Shown: positions 51,440-59,581 of the stretch, in pieces | Numbering within the stretch: position 1 is the first letter of the stretch | Layout: each line of letters starts with the position of its first letter | Source of the DNA: Planktothricoides sp. SR001 | GTDB lineage: Bacteria; Cyanobacteriota; Cyanobacteriia; Cyanobacteriales; Laspinemataceae | Length of the DNA stretch: 64,000 bases | NCBI RefSeq assembly: GCF_001276715.1 | Contig: NZ_LIUQ01000014.1 | Coordinates: 1-64,000, forward strand | Direction of reading: 5' to 3' | Notes under the pieces: generated by a model | What the model was told of the DNA's origin: nothing | Databases searched by the model: none | What the model saw: the letters and a program-made list of their open reading frames with translations, nothing else | Translations under genes and position numbers: made by a program

Positions 51440-52042
51440 TTAATCAATTTTTTCCCCACTCAAAATAAAACTTGGATCGATCGCGGCAAAAATTTGATTT
51501 CGGCCTCTGGTTTCTAACCGATTCACTGAAGTTTGTACGACTTCTATATTACGCACTTGTAACTCAGAAAAAGTTTCTGAAATAGCATATAAGTTTTCTA
51601 AATTGCCCGCAGTGGCGACGACTCGACCATTGGGTTGCAAATAATTCCAGACTTCTTTGAGCAGAGATTTAATCGGGTTTGCCCCTTCAATACAGACTCG
51701 CGTGGGTGGTTCGGCCAGGTCTTTGAGGCATTCGGGGGCACTGCCTTCAATGACTTGCACATTTTCCACTTCAAAGCGATCGCAGTTGCGGCGAATTAAA
51801 TTAGCCACATCTTCATCTCTTTCTACGGCAATAATCCGACCTTGGGGACATAATAAACCAGTTTCTACGGGAATTGTTCCCGTGCCTGCACCAATATCCC
51901 AGAGGACGGTATTTGGTTCTAAACGCAAATGCGCTAACAACAAAATCCTGGTTTCTCTTTTGCTCATGGGAATACCGGGCAAGCGTTCAAATAAATCATC
52001 AGAAATACCAGGGCTAATATACGGCCACAAAGAACAAGGCAT
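51440..52042 (-). CDS. cbiT: Precorrin-6B C15-methyltransferase/decarboxylase CbiT
   Basis: The protein is 200 residues from ATG 52042 (MPCSLWPYISPGISDDLFER); a start four codons upstream is possible. It is a SAM-dependent enzyme of cobalamin synthesis that methylates C15 and decarboxylates the C12 side chain. Motif I LWDIGAGTGTIPVETGLLCP and the family opener GIPMSKRETRILLLAHL are clear. It is a stand-alone CbiT; the CbiE partner is not in the window. Located 40 bases after the decarboxylase gene, so it is probably co-transcribed with it. Confidence 0.93.
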   Translation of the reverse strand: MPCSLWPYISPGISDDLFERLPGIPMSKRETRILLLAHLRLEPNTVLWDIGAGTGTIPVETGLLCPQGRIIAVERDEDVANLIRRNCDRFEVENVQVIEGSAPECLKDLAEPPTRVCIEGANPIKSLLKEVWNYLQPNGRVVATAGNLENLYAISETFSELQVRNIEVVQTSVNRLETRGRNQIFAAIDPSFILSGEKID

Positions 52043-52082
52043 AGTACATATCAATAATTAAAGATTAACAAACGAATAAGGA

Positions 52083-53570
52083 TTAAGGACTAATGACTAC
52101 TTTTAGCGTGGTCAGATCCGGCTGACTACACCCAGTTATTGTCCCACCATTCGCCAGAATTTTTTGTAAGAATTCTAAAGAATTCTGCGCGATCGCCTCT
52201 CCAGGTATTAATACGGGAATTCCGGGGGGATAAGGACAAACCAACTCGGCGCTAATGCGCCCTACGGTGGCTTCAATGGGTAAAGTTTCCTTGGCAGCAA
52301 AGAAAGCCTCTCGCGGGGTCAATGGTGACACGGGATGGACGATCGATCCCCCCGAACCTTCCGGGGAAAGCATCGATCCCCCCCACTTAAAAAGGGGGGA
52401 GACATGGAGGTGGGACAAATGCCTGAAACCAGCCACCAGGCGATCGATGTCTGCCGCCGTATTTCCCAGACTAATAATAAAAGTTAGATGCTGTAATCCC
52501 GGTAACTCGGCGGTTACACCCAGTTGTGTATGCAAAATTTCATCCGCTTGATAGCCGGTGAGTCCTAAATCTGTGACTTTCACGGTTAAACGAGTGGGAT
52601 CGAGGTGAGAAAACCCCGGACTGGGCAGGGTTGGCCCGTGGAAAACTTTCAAACCCGGAATTGTGGCTATGTTTGCCCGCGCTGTTGCCGCTAATGCCAA
52701 GGTTTTGTCCATGAGTTCAGTACCGGCGATCGCCATCTGCCGACGGGCTGCATCCAAAGAAGCCAGCAATAGATAACTGGGACTACTGGATTGCACCATC
52801 TGTAGGGCTAGATTTAACCGATCGCGATCGATTAAATCCCCTTGAACGTGCAACATAGAAGCTTGTGTCATCGCCCCTAAGACTTTATGGGTGGATTGCA
52901 CCGTTAAATCAGCCCCAGCCGCTAATGCGGCGATCGGTAAATCCCCATGAAAGGCAAAATGTGCTCCATGTGCTTCATCGACTAATAGAGGAATCCCGTG
53001 TTGATGGGTAATTTTGGCCATCTCAAGGATATCCCCGCAGATTCCATGATAAGTCGGGTTGACGATCATTACTGCCTTGGCATCGGGGTGCGCCGCCAAC
53101 GCTGCCACTAGGCTAGAGGTTGAGATAGAATAGGCTAAGTCCCACTCTGGATCGTATTCGGGAGAGATAAAAATCGGTATCGCCCCAGAGAGGATTAAGC
53201 CAGAAATCACTGATTGATGAATATTGCGGGGCAGAATAATTTTTTCACCCATACCACAGGTGGCTAAAATTGCCGCCATAATTCCGCCAGTCGAACCATT
53301 GACCAAAAAGCGACTTTCGGCAGCGCCATAAGCTTCTGCGGCTAACTCCTGGGCGGTGGCGATCGCGCCCTGGGGGGCAAACAAGTTATCTAACTCCGGT
53401 AATTCCGGTAAGTCGGCTTGAAACATTGCCCTTCCTAGCCACGTCCGCAATTCTGAGTCAATTCCTTGGCCGCGCTTATGCCCTGGTGCGTAAAATGGGG
53501 CATCAGGACTTTGGGCCATTAATTGCAGGGTTTCTAATAATGGGGCTGATTTTTGGTCGAGTCTAGGCAT
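52083..53570 (-). CDS. Orn/Lys/Arg-type decarboxylase (fold type I, PLP)
   Basis: The 495-residue PLP enzyme has the PLP lysine in TVQSTHKVLGAMTQASML (about 230). DEAHGAHFAF carries the Asp and His that hold the cofactor, and an FYAPGHKRGQG opener and VNGSTGGIMAAI block fit the arginine/lysine/ornithine decarboxylase group of cyanobacteria and Gram-positives. Most likely it is an arginine or lysine decarboxylase giving agmatine or cadaverine for polyamine synthesis. An insertion at about residues 390-410 (FKWGGSMLSPEGSGGSIVHP) is encoded by a palindromic repeat (52341-52401). It lies before the C-terminal domain and may be tolerated. It leads the cbiT-cdsA gene string. Confidence 0.88.
   Translation of the reverse strand: MPRLDQKSAPLLETLQLMAQSPDAPFYAPGHKRGQGIDSELRTWLGRAMFQADLPELPELDNLFAPQGAIATAQELAAEAYGAAESRFLVNGSTGGIMAAILATCGMGEKIILPRNIHQSVISGLILSGAIPIFISPEYDPEWDLAYSISTSSLVAALAAHPDAKAVMIVNPTYHGICGDILEMAKITHQHGIPLLVDEAHGAHFAFHGDLPIAALAAGADLTVQSTHKVLGAMTQASMLHVQGDLIDRDRLNLALQMVQSSSPSYLLLASLDAARRQMAIAGTELMDKTLALAATARANIATIPGLKVFHGPTLPSPGFSHLDPTRLTVKVTDLGLTGYQADEILHTQLGVTAELPGLQHLTFIISLGNTAADIDRLVAGFRHLSHLHVSPLFKWGGSMLSPEGSGGSIVHPVSPLTPREAFFAAKETLPIEATVGRISAELVCPYPPGIPVLIPGEAIAQNSLEFLQKILANGGTITGCSQPDLTTLKVVISP
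52341..52401. repeat. GATCGATCCCCCC / AAAAAGGGGGG repeat inside decarboxylase gene
   Basis: Two units, CGATCCCCCCGAACCTTCCG and CGATCCCCCCCACTTAAAAA, lead into GGGGGGA. The element is in frame. The same family surrounds the IS4 insertion site at 55377-57060. Confidence 0.75.
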
Positions 53571-53582
53571 TCAATGCACCGC

Positions 53583-53690
53583 CGAGTTTGCTGGTTGAGT
53601 TGGCTGGTTGAGTTGGCTGGTTGAGTTGGCTGGTTGAGTTGGCTGGTTAAGTTGGCTGGTTGAATTTGCTGGTTGAATTTGCTGGTGATA
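53583..53690. repeat. 13-bp tandem repeat upstream of the decarboxylase gene
   Basis: About seven units of GGCTGGTTGAGTT, the last two degenerate (TTGAATTTGCTGG). They lie directly upstream of the ATG at 53570, where they could affect translation initiation or promoter spacing. Confidence 0.88.
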
Positions 53691-53829
53691 GAACTTACGC
53701 ACAAATCGAATTTGTTGGGGCAATTACCGGGGCAATCCTCTCGCCCCAATCTTACCCTTGAATCGGTTTTAATTAGATAGTTTGTTGCTATTGTGACTAA
53801 GGTCAAATAATTTTAAATCACTATTCACT

Positions 53830-54921
53830 ATGCTTAGAGCCGGAATTGTCGGACTACCCAATGTTGGTAAATCTACCTTATTTAATGCTTTGGTCGCCAA
53901 TGCCAAGGCTGATGCGGCGAATTTTCCCTTTTGCACCATTGAACCAAATGTCGGGGTGGTAGCGGTGCCCGATGAACGGTTGGAGGTGCTGACAAAACTT
54001 TCGAGTTCGGCACAAACCGTCCCCACCCGGATGGAGTTTGTGGATATTGCCGGTTTGGTCAAAGGTGCCAGCAAGGGCGAAGGGTTGGGCAACCAGTTTT
54101 TATCCCATATTCGGGAAGTGGATGCGATCGTTCATGTGGTGCGGTGTTTTGAGAATGATGATATTATTCATGTCTCCGGTTCCGTTGACCCGTTGCGAGA
54201 TATTGAAGTCATTAATCTAGAGCTTTGTTTAGCGGATTTAGCCCAGGTTGATCGACGGTGCGATCGCACTCGCAAGCAAGCCCGGGCTAACAAAGATGCC
54301 CAAGAGGAACTCGTGGTATTAGAAAAGTTACAAACCGCGTTAAATGAAGGTCAACCCATCCGACTGTTGCCCCTATCCTTAGAAGAAAAAGAAATCATTA
54401 AACCCTTGGGTTTATTAACCGCAAAACCCGTGATTTACGCCACCAATGTTTCCGAAGATGACTTAGCCACGGGGAATCAGTGGGTGGAACAAGTGCAAAA
54501 ATTAGCGGCGATCGAAGCTGCTCAAGTAGTCATTGTTTCTGCCCAAGTAGAATCAGAACTCGTGGAACTTCCCGAAGCAGAACGAGCGGATTTTCTAGAA
54601 TCTCTTGGGGTTGCCGAAGGGGGATTAAAAACCCTCATTCGGGCTACTTATAAATTATTAGGTTTGCGAACTTTCTTAACCACCGGACCAAAAGAAACTC
54701 GCGCTTGGACGATTCACGAAGGAATGTCTGCCCCCCAAGCTGCTGGGGTGATTCACTCGGATTTTGAACGGGGATTTATTCGCGCTGAAACCGTTGCTTA
54801 TAATGACCTGGTGACTTCCGGTTCTATGCAAGCCGCCAAAGAAAAAGGTTTAGTTCGCAGTGAAGGAAAAGAATATGTAGTTCAAGAAGGAGACGTGATG
54901 TTATTCCGATTTAATGTGTAG
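53830..54921 (+). CDS. ychF: YchF/OLA1-family ATPase
   Basis: In this 363-residue P-loop protein, G1 is GLPNVGKSTLFNAL (residues 7-20), followed by NFPFCTIEPNVGVV, the switch II DIAGLVKGASKGEGLGNQFL, and a non-canonical G4 with ATNVSEDD instead of NKxD, which gives ATP preference. A coiled-coil insert (about 130-200) and a C-terminal TGS domain (LRTFLTTGPKETRAWTIHEG to the end) complete the family layout. It binds ribosomes and is linked to stress and redox response. The ATG at 53830 gives MLRAGIVGLPNVGKST. Confidence 0.96.
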   Translation: MLRAGIVGLPNVGKSTLFNALVANAKADAANFPFCTIEPNVGVVAVPDERLEVLTKLSSSAQTVPTRMEFVDIAGLVKGASKGEGLGNQFLSHIREVDAIVHVVRCFENDDIIHVSGSVDPLRDIEVINLELCLADLAQVDRRCDRTRKQARANKDAQEELVVLEKLQTALNEGQPIRLLPLSLEEKEIIKPLGLLTAKPVIYATNVSEDDLATGNQWVEQVQKLAAIEAAQVVIVSAQVESELVELPEAERADFLESLGVAEGGLKTLIRATYKLLGLRTFLTTGPKETRAWTIHEGMSAPQAAGVIHSDFERGFIRAETVAYNDLVTSGSMQAAKEKGLVRSEGKEYVVQEGDVMLFRFNV

Positions 54922-54944
54922 TTTATTATTAGGGATAATTTCCT

Positions 54945-55304
54945 ATGGCTAACATTATCCAACTGTTGATCATTTGGCTGGTCACGGCTATCAGCTTTGT
55001 GATTATTTCCAAAATTCCCACTGGCGTAGAAATTGATGACTTTAACAAAGCTTTATTTTCCGCAGCGGTATTTGGCATTTTAAATGCCCTAGTCCGCCCG
55101 GTTATTGCTGTAGTAACTGTGCCAGTTTTAGGGGTAATTTTTTCAGATTTTCTCTTAAGAACTTTGCTGAATATGATTATCTTTGGATTGGCCGCTTATC
55201 TGGTGGAAGGATTTCGCTTGCGTTGGGGAATTTGGAGTGCTTTGCTTGGTTCCCTTGCTTTGGGATTTATTAACAGTATCCTCTTGAGTTTTATTCCTAT
55301 TTAG
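54945..55304 (+). CDS. Small phage-holin-4-like membrane protein
   Basis: The 119-residue protein has four hydrophobic helices (4-24, 35-60, 70-92, 95-118) and the pattern NALVRPVIAVVTVPVLGVIF (family motif NxxxRPxxxxxxxPxxxxxx), typical of the Phage_holin_4_2/DUF360 family. These are common in bacteria outside phages; the role is unknown. It lies 23 bases after ychF and is probably co-transcribed. Confidence 0.9.
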   Translation: MANIIQLLIIWLVTAISFVIISKIPTGVEIDDFNKALFSAAVFGILNALVRPVIAVVTVPVLGVIFSDFLLRTLLNMIIFGLAAYLVEGFRLRWGIWSALLGSLALGFINSILLSFIPI

Positions 55305-55396
55305 GGGAAATCGTTTAATAGGCAAATAAACCCGGTTGTCCGATCGCAAAGCGTGCCGGATGGCATTTTTCGATCCCCCCAACCCCCCTTAACAAG

Positions 55397-57044
55397 CTAT
55401 GCCTTACTCACATATTTCTTAACAATCGAGAAAGCATAGCCTGCCTGGGTTTGACCGGGTTTACGAAACTTAACACATATTTAGGGTGGTGAGAATCCCG
55501 CGCTCAACCAAATCTGGCTAAACTATAAGTCCAAAGCGGGGAGAAATCTCTACCACTCGCGCTTCAATTCCGGCACAATTCCCGGAATTGAAGCTCTGAA
55601 AAATTGAGGAGAAAGTATGGATTCTTGGGCAAAAGAGGAACTTAAATATGCCGACTTAGGCGATCGACGTCGGAATCGAAGACTGATGAAGATTGTCTCG
55701 GATCTAGCCGCACACCCTCATGCCAGCATCCCTGAAGCCTGTGGAAATTGGGCGGCGACCCAAGGATGCTACGATTTGTGGGGCAACCCGCGAGTGAAAG
55801 CATCCGAGATTCGAGCCGCTCATCAGAGTAGCACCCTCGAAAGAATCAAAAACCAGCCAATTGTTTTAGCAATTCAAGATACTACTGAATTCAACTTTAC
55901 GCATCATCCCAGCAAAAAAGGAATGGGTTATCTAGACTCTTCCAAGAGCCGAGGCTTAAAAGTCCATTCCACTTTCTGTGTCAGCAGTGCCGGAATCCCG
56001 TTGGGTTTATTAAATCAGGAGGTTTGGGCGCGAGATATCCAGGAGCTAGGAAAAAAACATGACCGACACCGACGAGCCACCCTCGATAAAGAAAGTCAGC
56101 GATGGATCACCGCATTACAGGCGACAGATTCAGTGGTTCCACCGGATACGATTGTCATCACTGTCGCCGACGCGGAAGCCGACATCTACGATTTATTTTC
56201 CACCTCAAGAAATGCCAACTCGGAACTGTTAATTCGGGGGCACCATAATCGCTGTGTCCGCTCTTCTGATGACGATTCTGCGGAAGTAGAGCGTTTGTCG
56301 GATGTGATCCGCCGTTGTACTCCGATTGGACAAAAAACACTCGATTTGAAAGCTACGGAAAAACGCGCCCCAAGACAGGCAGTGTTGACTTTAAGAACGA
56401 TTTCTGTAGAAATTCAACCGCCTAAAAATCATCCTCACTTTAAAACCCTAAACCCCATAAAAGTTACTGTGATTCTGGCCGAAGAAGAAAGTCCCCCACC
56501 GGATGTGGATCCGGTCAGTTGGTTACTATTAACCACCTTACCTGTTAGTGATGTAGAGGATCTAGAGCAATGCTTAATTTGGTACAGTTATCGGTGGTTA
56601 ATTGAGCGGTATCATTACGTGCTCAAGAGTGGGTGTTCTCTGGAAGAATTACAATTAGAAACCGCCGACCGAATCGAAAAAGCATTGGCTACTTACTCTA
56701 TTGTGGCATGGCGCTTATTGTGGTTAACCTACATTTCCCGGACTCATCCGTCGGCGGAGGCGACCAAGGTTCTTGAACCCTATCAGTGGCAAGCACTTTA
56801 TTGTTTTATTCATTCTGTCACCTCTCCACCTAGCACACCGCCAACGGTGAACCAATGCATTAGGTGGATTGCTCAACTTGGGGGTTTTTTAGGACGCAAG
56901 GGGGATGAAGAACCCGGAGTCAAAACGATTTGGCGCGGCCTACGACGACTAGAAGATATCGCTCAAACATGGAAGATATTTTATCCGAGTTCTTCACCCC
57001 CTGTCAATGATGACTATGTTAAGAAATATGTGAGTAAGGCATAG
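55397..57044 (+). mobile_element. Intact IS4-family insertion sequence with 9-bp target duplication
   Basis: The element starts CTATGCCTTACTCACATATT and ends with the complement AATATGTGAGTAAGGCATAG, terminal inverted repeats of about 27 bp. It is flanked by identical CTTAACAAG on both sides (55388-55396 and 57045-57053). Length is 1648 bp. The transposase stop codon TAG is the last three bases of the right end. The flanks joined together restore a CCCCCCTTAACAAGGGGGG palindrome, so it inserted into a repeat. Confidence 0.93.
55617..57044 (+). CDS. IS4-family (IS50/Tn5-like) transposase
   Basis: The 475-residue transposase has an N-terminal DNA-binding part WAKEELKYADLGDRRRNRRL. The first catalytic Asp is in VLAIQDTTEFNFTHHP, the second in TVADAEADIYDLF, and the Glu in a complete YREK signature (YSYRWLIERYHYVLK, with the required 2-3-6 spacing). 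The C-terminal helical Tn5-dimerisation-like region follows. It is uninterrupted and is likely active or recently so. The left 220 bases of the element are non-coding. Confidence 0.94.
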   Translation: MDSWAKEELKYADLGDRRRNRRLMKIVSDLAAHPHASIPEACGNWAATQGCYDLWGNPRVKASEIRAAHQSSTLERIKNQPIVLAIQDTTEFNFTHHPSKKGMGYLDSSKSRGLKVHSTFCVSSAGIPLGLLNQEVWARDIQELGKKHDRHRRATLDKESQRWITALQATDSVVPPDTIVITVADAEADIYDLFSTSRNANSELLIRGHHNRCVRSSDDDSAEVERLSDVIRRCTPIGQKTLDLKATEKRAPRQAVLTLRTISVEIQPPKNHPHFKTLNPIKVTVILAEEESPPPDVDPVSWLLLTTLPVSDVEDLEQCLIWYSYRWLIERYHYVLKSGCSLEELQLETADRIEKALATYSIVAWRLLWLTYISRTHPSAEATKVLEPYQWQALYCFIHSVTSPPSTPPTVNQCIRWIAQLGGFLGRKGDEEPGVKTIWRGLRRLEDIAQTWKIFYPSSSPPVNDDYVKKYVSKA

Positions 57045-57233
57045 CTTAACAAGGGGGGCTTTTTGGCCGGGGAAAGCCAGAAGTGTATAGTTTCGTCGAT
57101 CTCAGGTTAATATAGAGAGTATCTTCCTGTTGATCTATGGTATTTGATTCGGTGAATGACTCTCGGTTAGTGTCAGCGCTAAGTAAAAACCCTAATTAAG
57201 CGCTAAGTAAATTCTAAAAGGGCGGTAATAGGA

Positions 57234-58835
57234 ATGAGTGTCCCGGAACTAGAAGCAGCAATTCAACGGTATGATGCCGCGATCGCCGATATTGAAAGCA
57301 GGATCCAAACAGCGGCGATCGTTCAGGCGAAACTTGTCCGGGATGCGGTGTTAGGTGATGCGGTCAAGTCCGCTACTCGTGATGCGCTTAATTCTAAGGC
57401 AGAGAAGTTTGATTTGCCGCAAGTCGTCCTCCAAGCAACTCAGCAGGTGATGACCGAAAAGTCTTTGGAGGCGATCGCGGCTAAAATCATTAATCTCGCT
57501 TTGAATGCTGATGGTATTGATACAGAAATTGACCCAACGATCCAGACTGCTGTGGCTACTTTTGCCAAAGAGTTAAGCCAAGAAATAACCCATGAACAGA
57601 TATTAGAAGTGCTGACCGCTCGTGATGGGGTACAATGGGCTTTAAGCCAAGAAACCCCCGTTTTGACGGGTAAACTTTTGGCACAACTGAAAAGAGGCGA
57701 TCGCTATTTAAAATCCCCACAATGGCAAACATTAATTAGTCTAATTAACTTAGATGAATGGCGGGAAATGTTCCATCCCCCCCAAACTGCCTGGTGGTGG
57801 TATTGCGAACCCAAGCCTTCAGCCCCTACTCCTAAAAGGTTCTCATTCTGGGATTGGCTGGACTTGCCTTGTAACTTGTTAACCTGGTTTTTCTTAACAA
57901 TTTCCGTTAGCTTAGTCGGAGACATGGCCGCCCAAGTTTTTGCCGGAGACTCCGATAATGCTTTAGGCATATTTGCCCTAATTTCGCCAACAGTCTTGAC
58001 TTTTTTCTCTGGAAAACAAGCCCTCACTCAAAAAGGCAAAGAAGATATTCAAATTTGGCTAGAAAGTTGGAAGATTCATAAAAAATATGTCCATGAAGTC
58101 AGTGCGGTAATTTCTTTATTTCTTTGTGGATTTATTTTGATATTTTATAAGTTGCTAGTTCCAAACATCGCCGATTATTTGGGACAAAAATATGAACAAG
58201 CAGGAGAACTGAAGGCTGCCCAACAAAAATATGAATTAGCGGTAAAATTTCAATATACTCCGGCTTATCCAAAACTGGCAAGGGTATTGGTGGAACAAGG
58301 AAAACCTGAATATGAGGCAGCGGAAAAAACTATTAGAGAAGGATTGCAAGTTGCTCAGGCAAAAAAAGACCAGCCAAACTTAGACGCTACCCTAGTAGTC
58401 TTAAATAAACTTGCCAGAGCATATAATCTGCAAAAAAATACCACGAATACTATTCCCTTGGTTGCAGAGGGTTGGAAAAATAGCAAAGGAGCCAGCGATC
58501 GAGTAACGTATAATTTAATGACAAATTATGGGTGGGGTTACTTGAATCGAGAAAATTATAACTATGCCCTGTCTTGGCTAGAGTCAGCCAGAGACATTAC
58601 CAATACATTACCAGAATTAAGCAAACATCCCGATCATTATTGTCTTTTAGGAATCGTCTATCAACAAATTAATCAGATGCCGAAGAATTGGCAGATATAC
58701 AGAGAAAATGAAAAAGAATCTTGGGCAAAATGTATTAAATTTTCCAGCGATGAAACTTTAGAAGAAATTGAATGGAGTAAACAAGGTCAAACCTATTTAG
58801 ATATGATAGAAAACACAGATAAAGGAGTAAAATAA
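57234..58835 (+). CDS. Membrane protein with C-terminal TPR-like repeats, unknown function
   Basis: In this 533-residue protein, residues 1-190 are soluble and helical (many Ala/Gln, with AVLGDAVKSATRDALNSKAE). Hydrophobic segments lie at about 213-232 (LPCNLLTWFFLTISVSLVGD), 240-262 and 290-312 (SAVISLFLCGFILIFYKLLV). Residues 320-520 form TPR/SEL1-like helices (AQQKYELAVKFQYTPAYPKL, YALSWLESARDI). The following gene overlaps by one base (TAATG) with GGAG upstream, so both are co-translated. No catalytic motif is found. It could scaffold a membrane complex with the downstream protein. Confidence 0.75.
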   Translation: MSVPELEAAIQRYDAAIADIESRIQTAAIVQAKLVRDAVLGDAVKSATRDALNSKAEKFDLPQVVLQATQQVMTEKSLEAIAAKIINLALNADGIDTEIDPTIQTAVATFAKELSQEITHEQILEVLTARDGVQWALSQETPVLTGKLLAQLKRGDRYLKSPQWQTLISLINLDEWREMFHPPQTAWWWYCEPKPSAPTPKRFSFWDWLDLPCNLLTWFFLTISVSLVGDMAAQVFAGDSDNALGIFALISPTVLTFFSGKQALTQKGKEDIQIWLESWKIHKKYVHEVSAVISLFLCGFILIFYKLLVPNIADYLGQKYEQAGELKAAQQKYELAVKFQYTPAYPKLARVLVEQGKPEYEAAEKTIREGLQVAQAKKDQPNLDATLVVLNKLARAYNLQKNTTNTIPLVAEGWKNSKGASDRVTYNLMTNYGWGYLNRENYNYALSWLESARDITNTLPELSKHPDHYCLLGIVYQQINQMPKNWQIYRENEKESWAKCIKFSSDETLEEIEWSKQGQTYLDMIENTDKGVK

Positions 58836-59401
58836 TGTCTATAAAACTCGGTAAAATTGTATATTATTCCGGCGAATTTTATATTCAACGGGATAGGGAG
58901 GATCGCTTTGAAAAGTATAATCCCAATAAGGATGATGAAAGCTTGCTTCGTGACGGAGATCAGTTAAAAGTTCCGGCGGGGGTGACGGTCAAAGTACAAT
59001 GCGATCATAATGATCGAATAGTGACCGTAGCGCAAGAGAGAAGAGTTCCAGTGAAAAATATTTGTCCGATTCCCGTTCCTTTCAGAAGTTCTCAGATTAT
59101 CTCTGAAAGACTCACAACACTATCTTTTTGTGAAGCGGGGGAAAAGTCTCAACATCGGCATCCTGAAAAACTGGGAGAAATTGCTGAGTATCCGGTTGGT
59201 AAAAAATTTCAAATCAAACGGCATTCTTGGGCTGGGTTTAAAGATTATCACTCTACCTGGGGAACGGGACTTTATGAAGGAGATCAACTGAAAGTTCCGC
59301 CAGGAGTGACGGTGAAAGTCAGATTTGAGAATAACGAGGAAGTCCAAGTGACTGATAATAACCAACCCTGGGATTTACTGGATAATTGGCAGAATCAGTG
59401 A
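58835..59401 (+). CDS. Protein with duplicated GDQLKVPxGVTVKV domain, unknown function
   Basis: The 188-residue protein is made of two related halves. DESLLRDGDQLKVPAGVTVK (about residues 32-51) followed by a strand with VQCDHNDRIV is mirrored by LYEGDQLKVPPGVTVKVRFE at about 145-164. Between them is NICPIPVPFR, resembling the short conserved-Cys turn after such domains in cyanobacterial FecR-like proteins. No signal peptide or membrane helix. Partner of the upstream membrane/TPR protein, with coupled translation. I do not recognise a function. Confidence 0.7.
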   Translation: MSIKLGKIVYYSGEFYIQRDREDRFEKYNPNKDDESLLRDGDQLKVPAGVTVKVQCDHNDRIVTVAQERRVPVKNICPIPVPFRSSQIISERLTTLSFCEAGEKSQHRHPEKLGEIAEYPVGKKFQIKRHSWAGFKDYHSTWGTGLYEGDQLKVPPGVTVKVRFENNEEVQVTDNNQPWDLLDNWQNQ

Positions 59402-59581
59402 GGTCTGCATAATTACTCATTGAGACTTTGATTACTGTTCAAGCTTGATGAGATTTAGGTCAAGGCGATCGCTTTTAAGAAGCATTAACCAACATTAGCC
59501 AACATCACCAACCACTTGACAAAGGATCTAAACTAGATTGGGACTGAAGAATCAACCGAATTAGTTAGTTTTTATCGCTCA

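Noticed and set aside
53583..53690. CRISPR array
   Set aside because: The units are contiguous 13-bp tandem repeats with no spacers.
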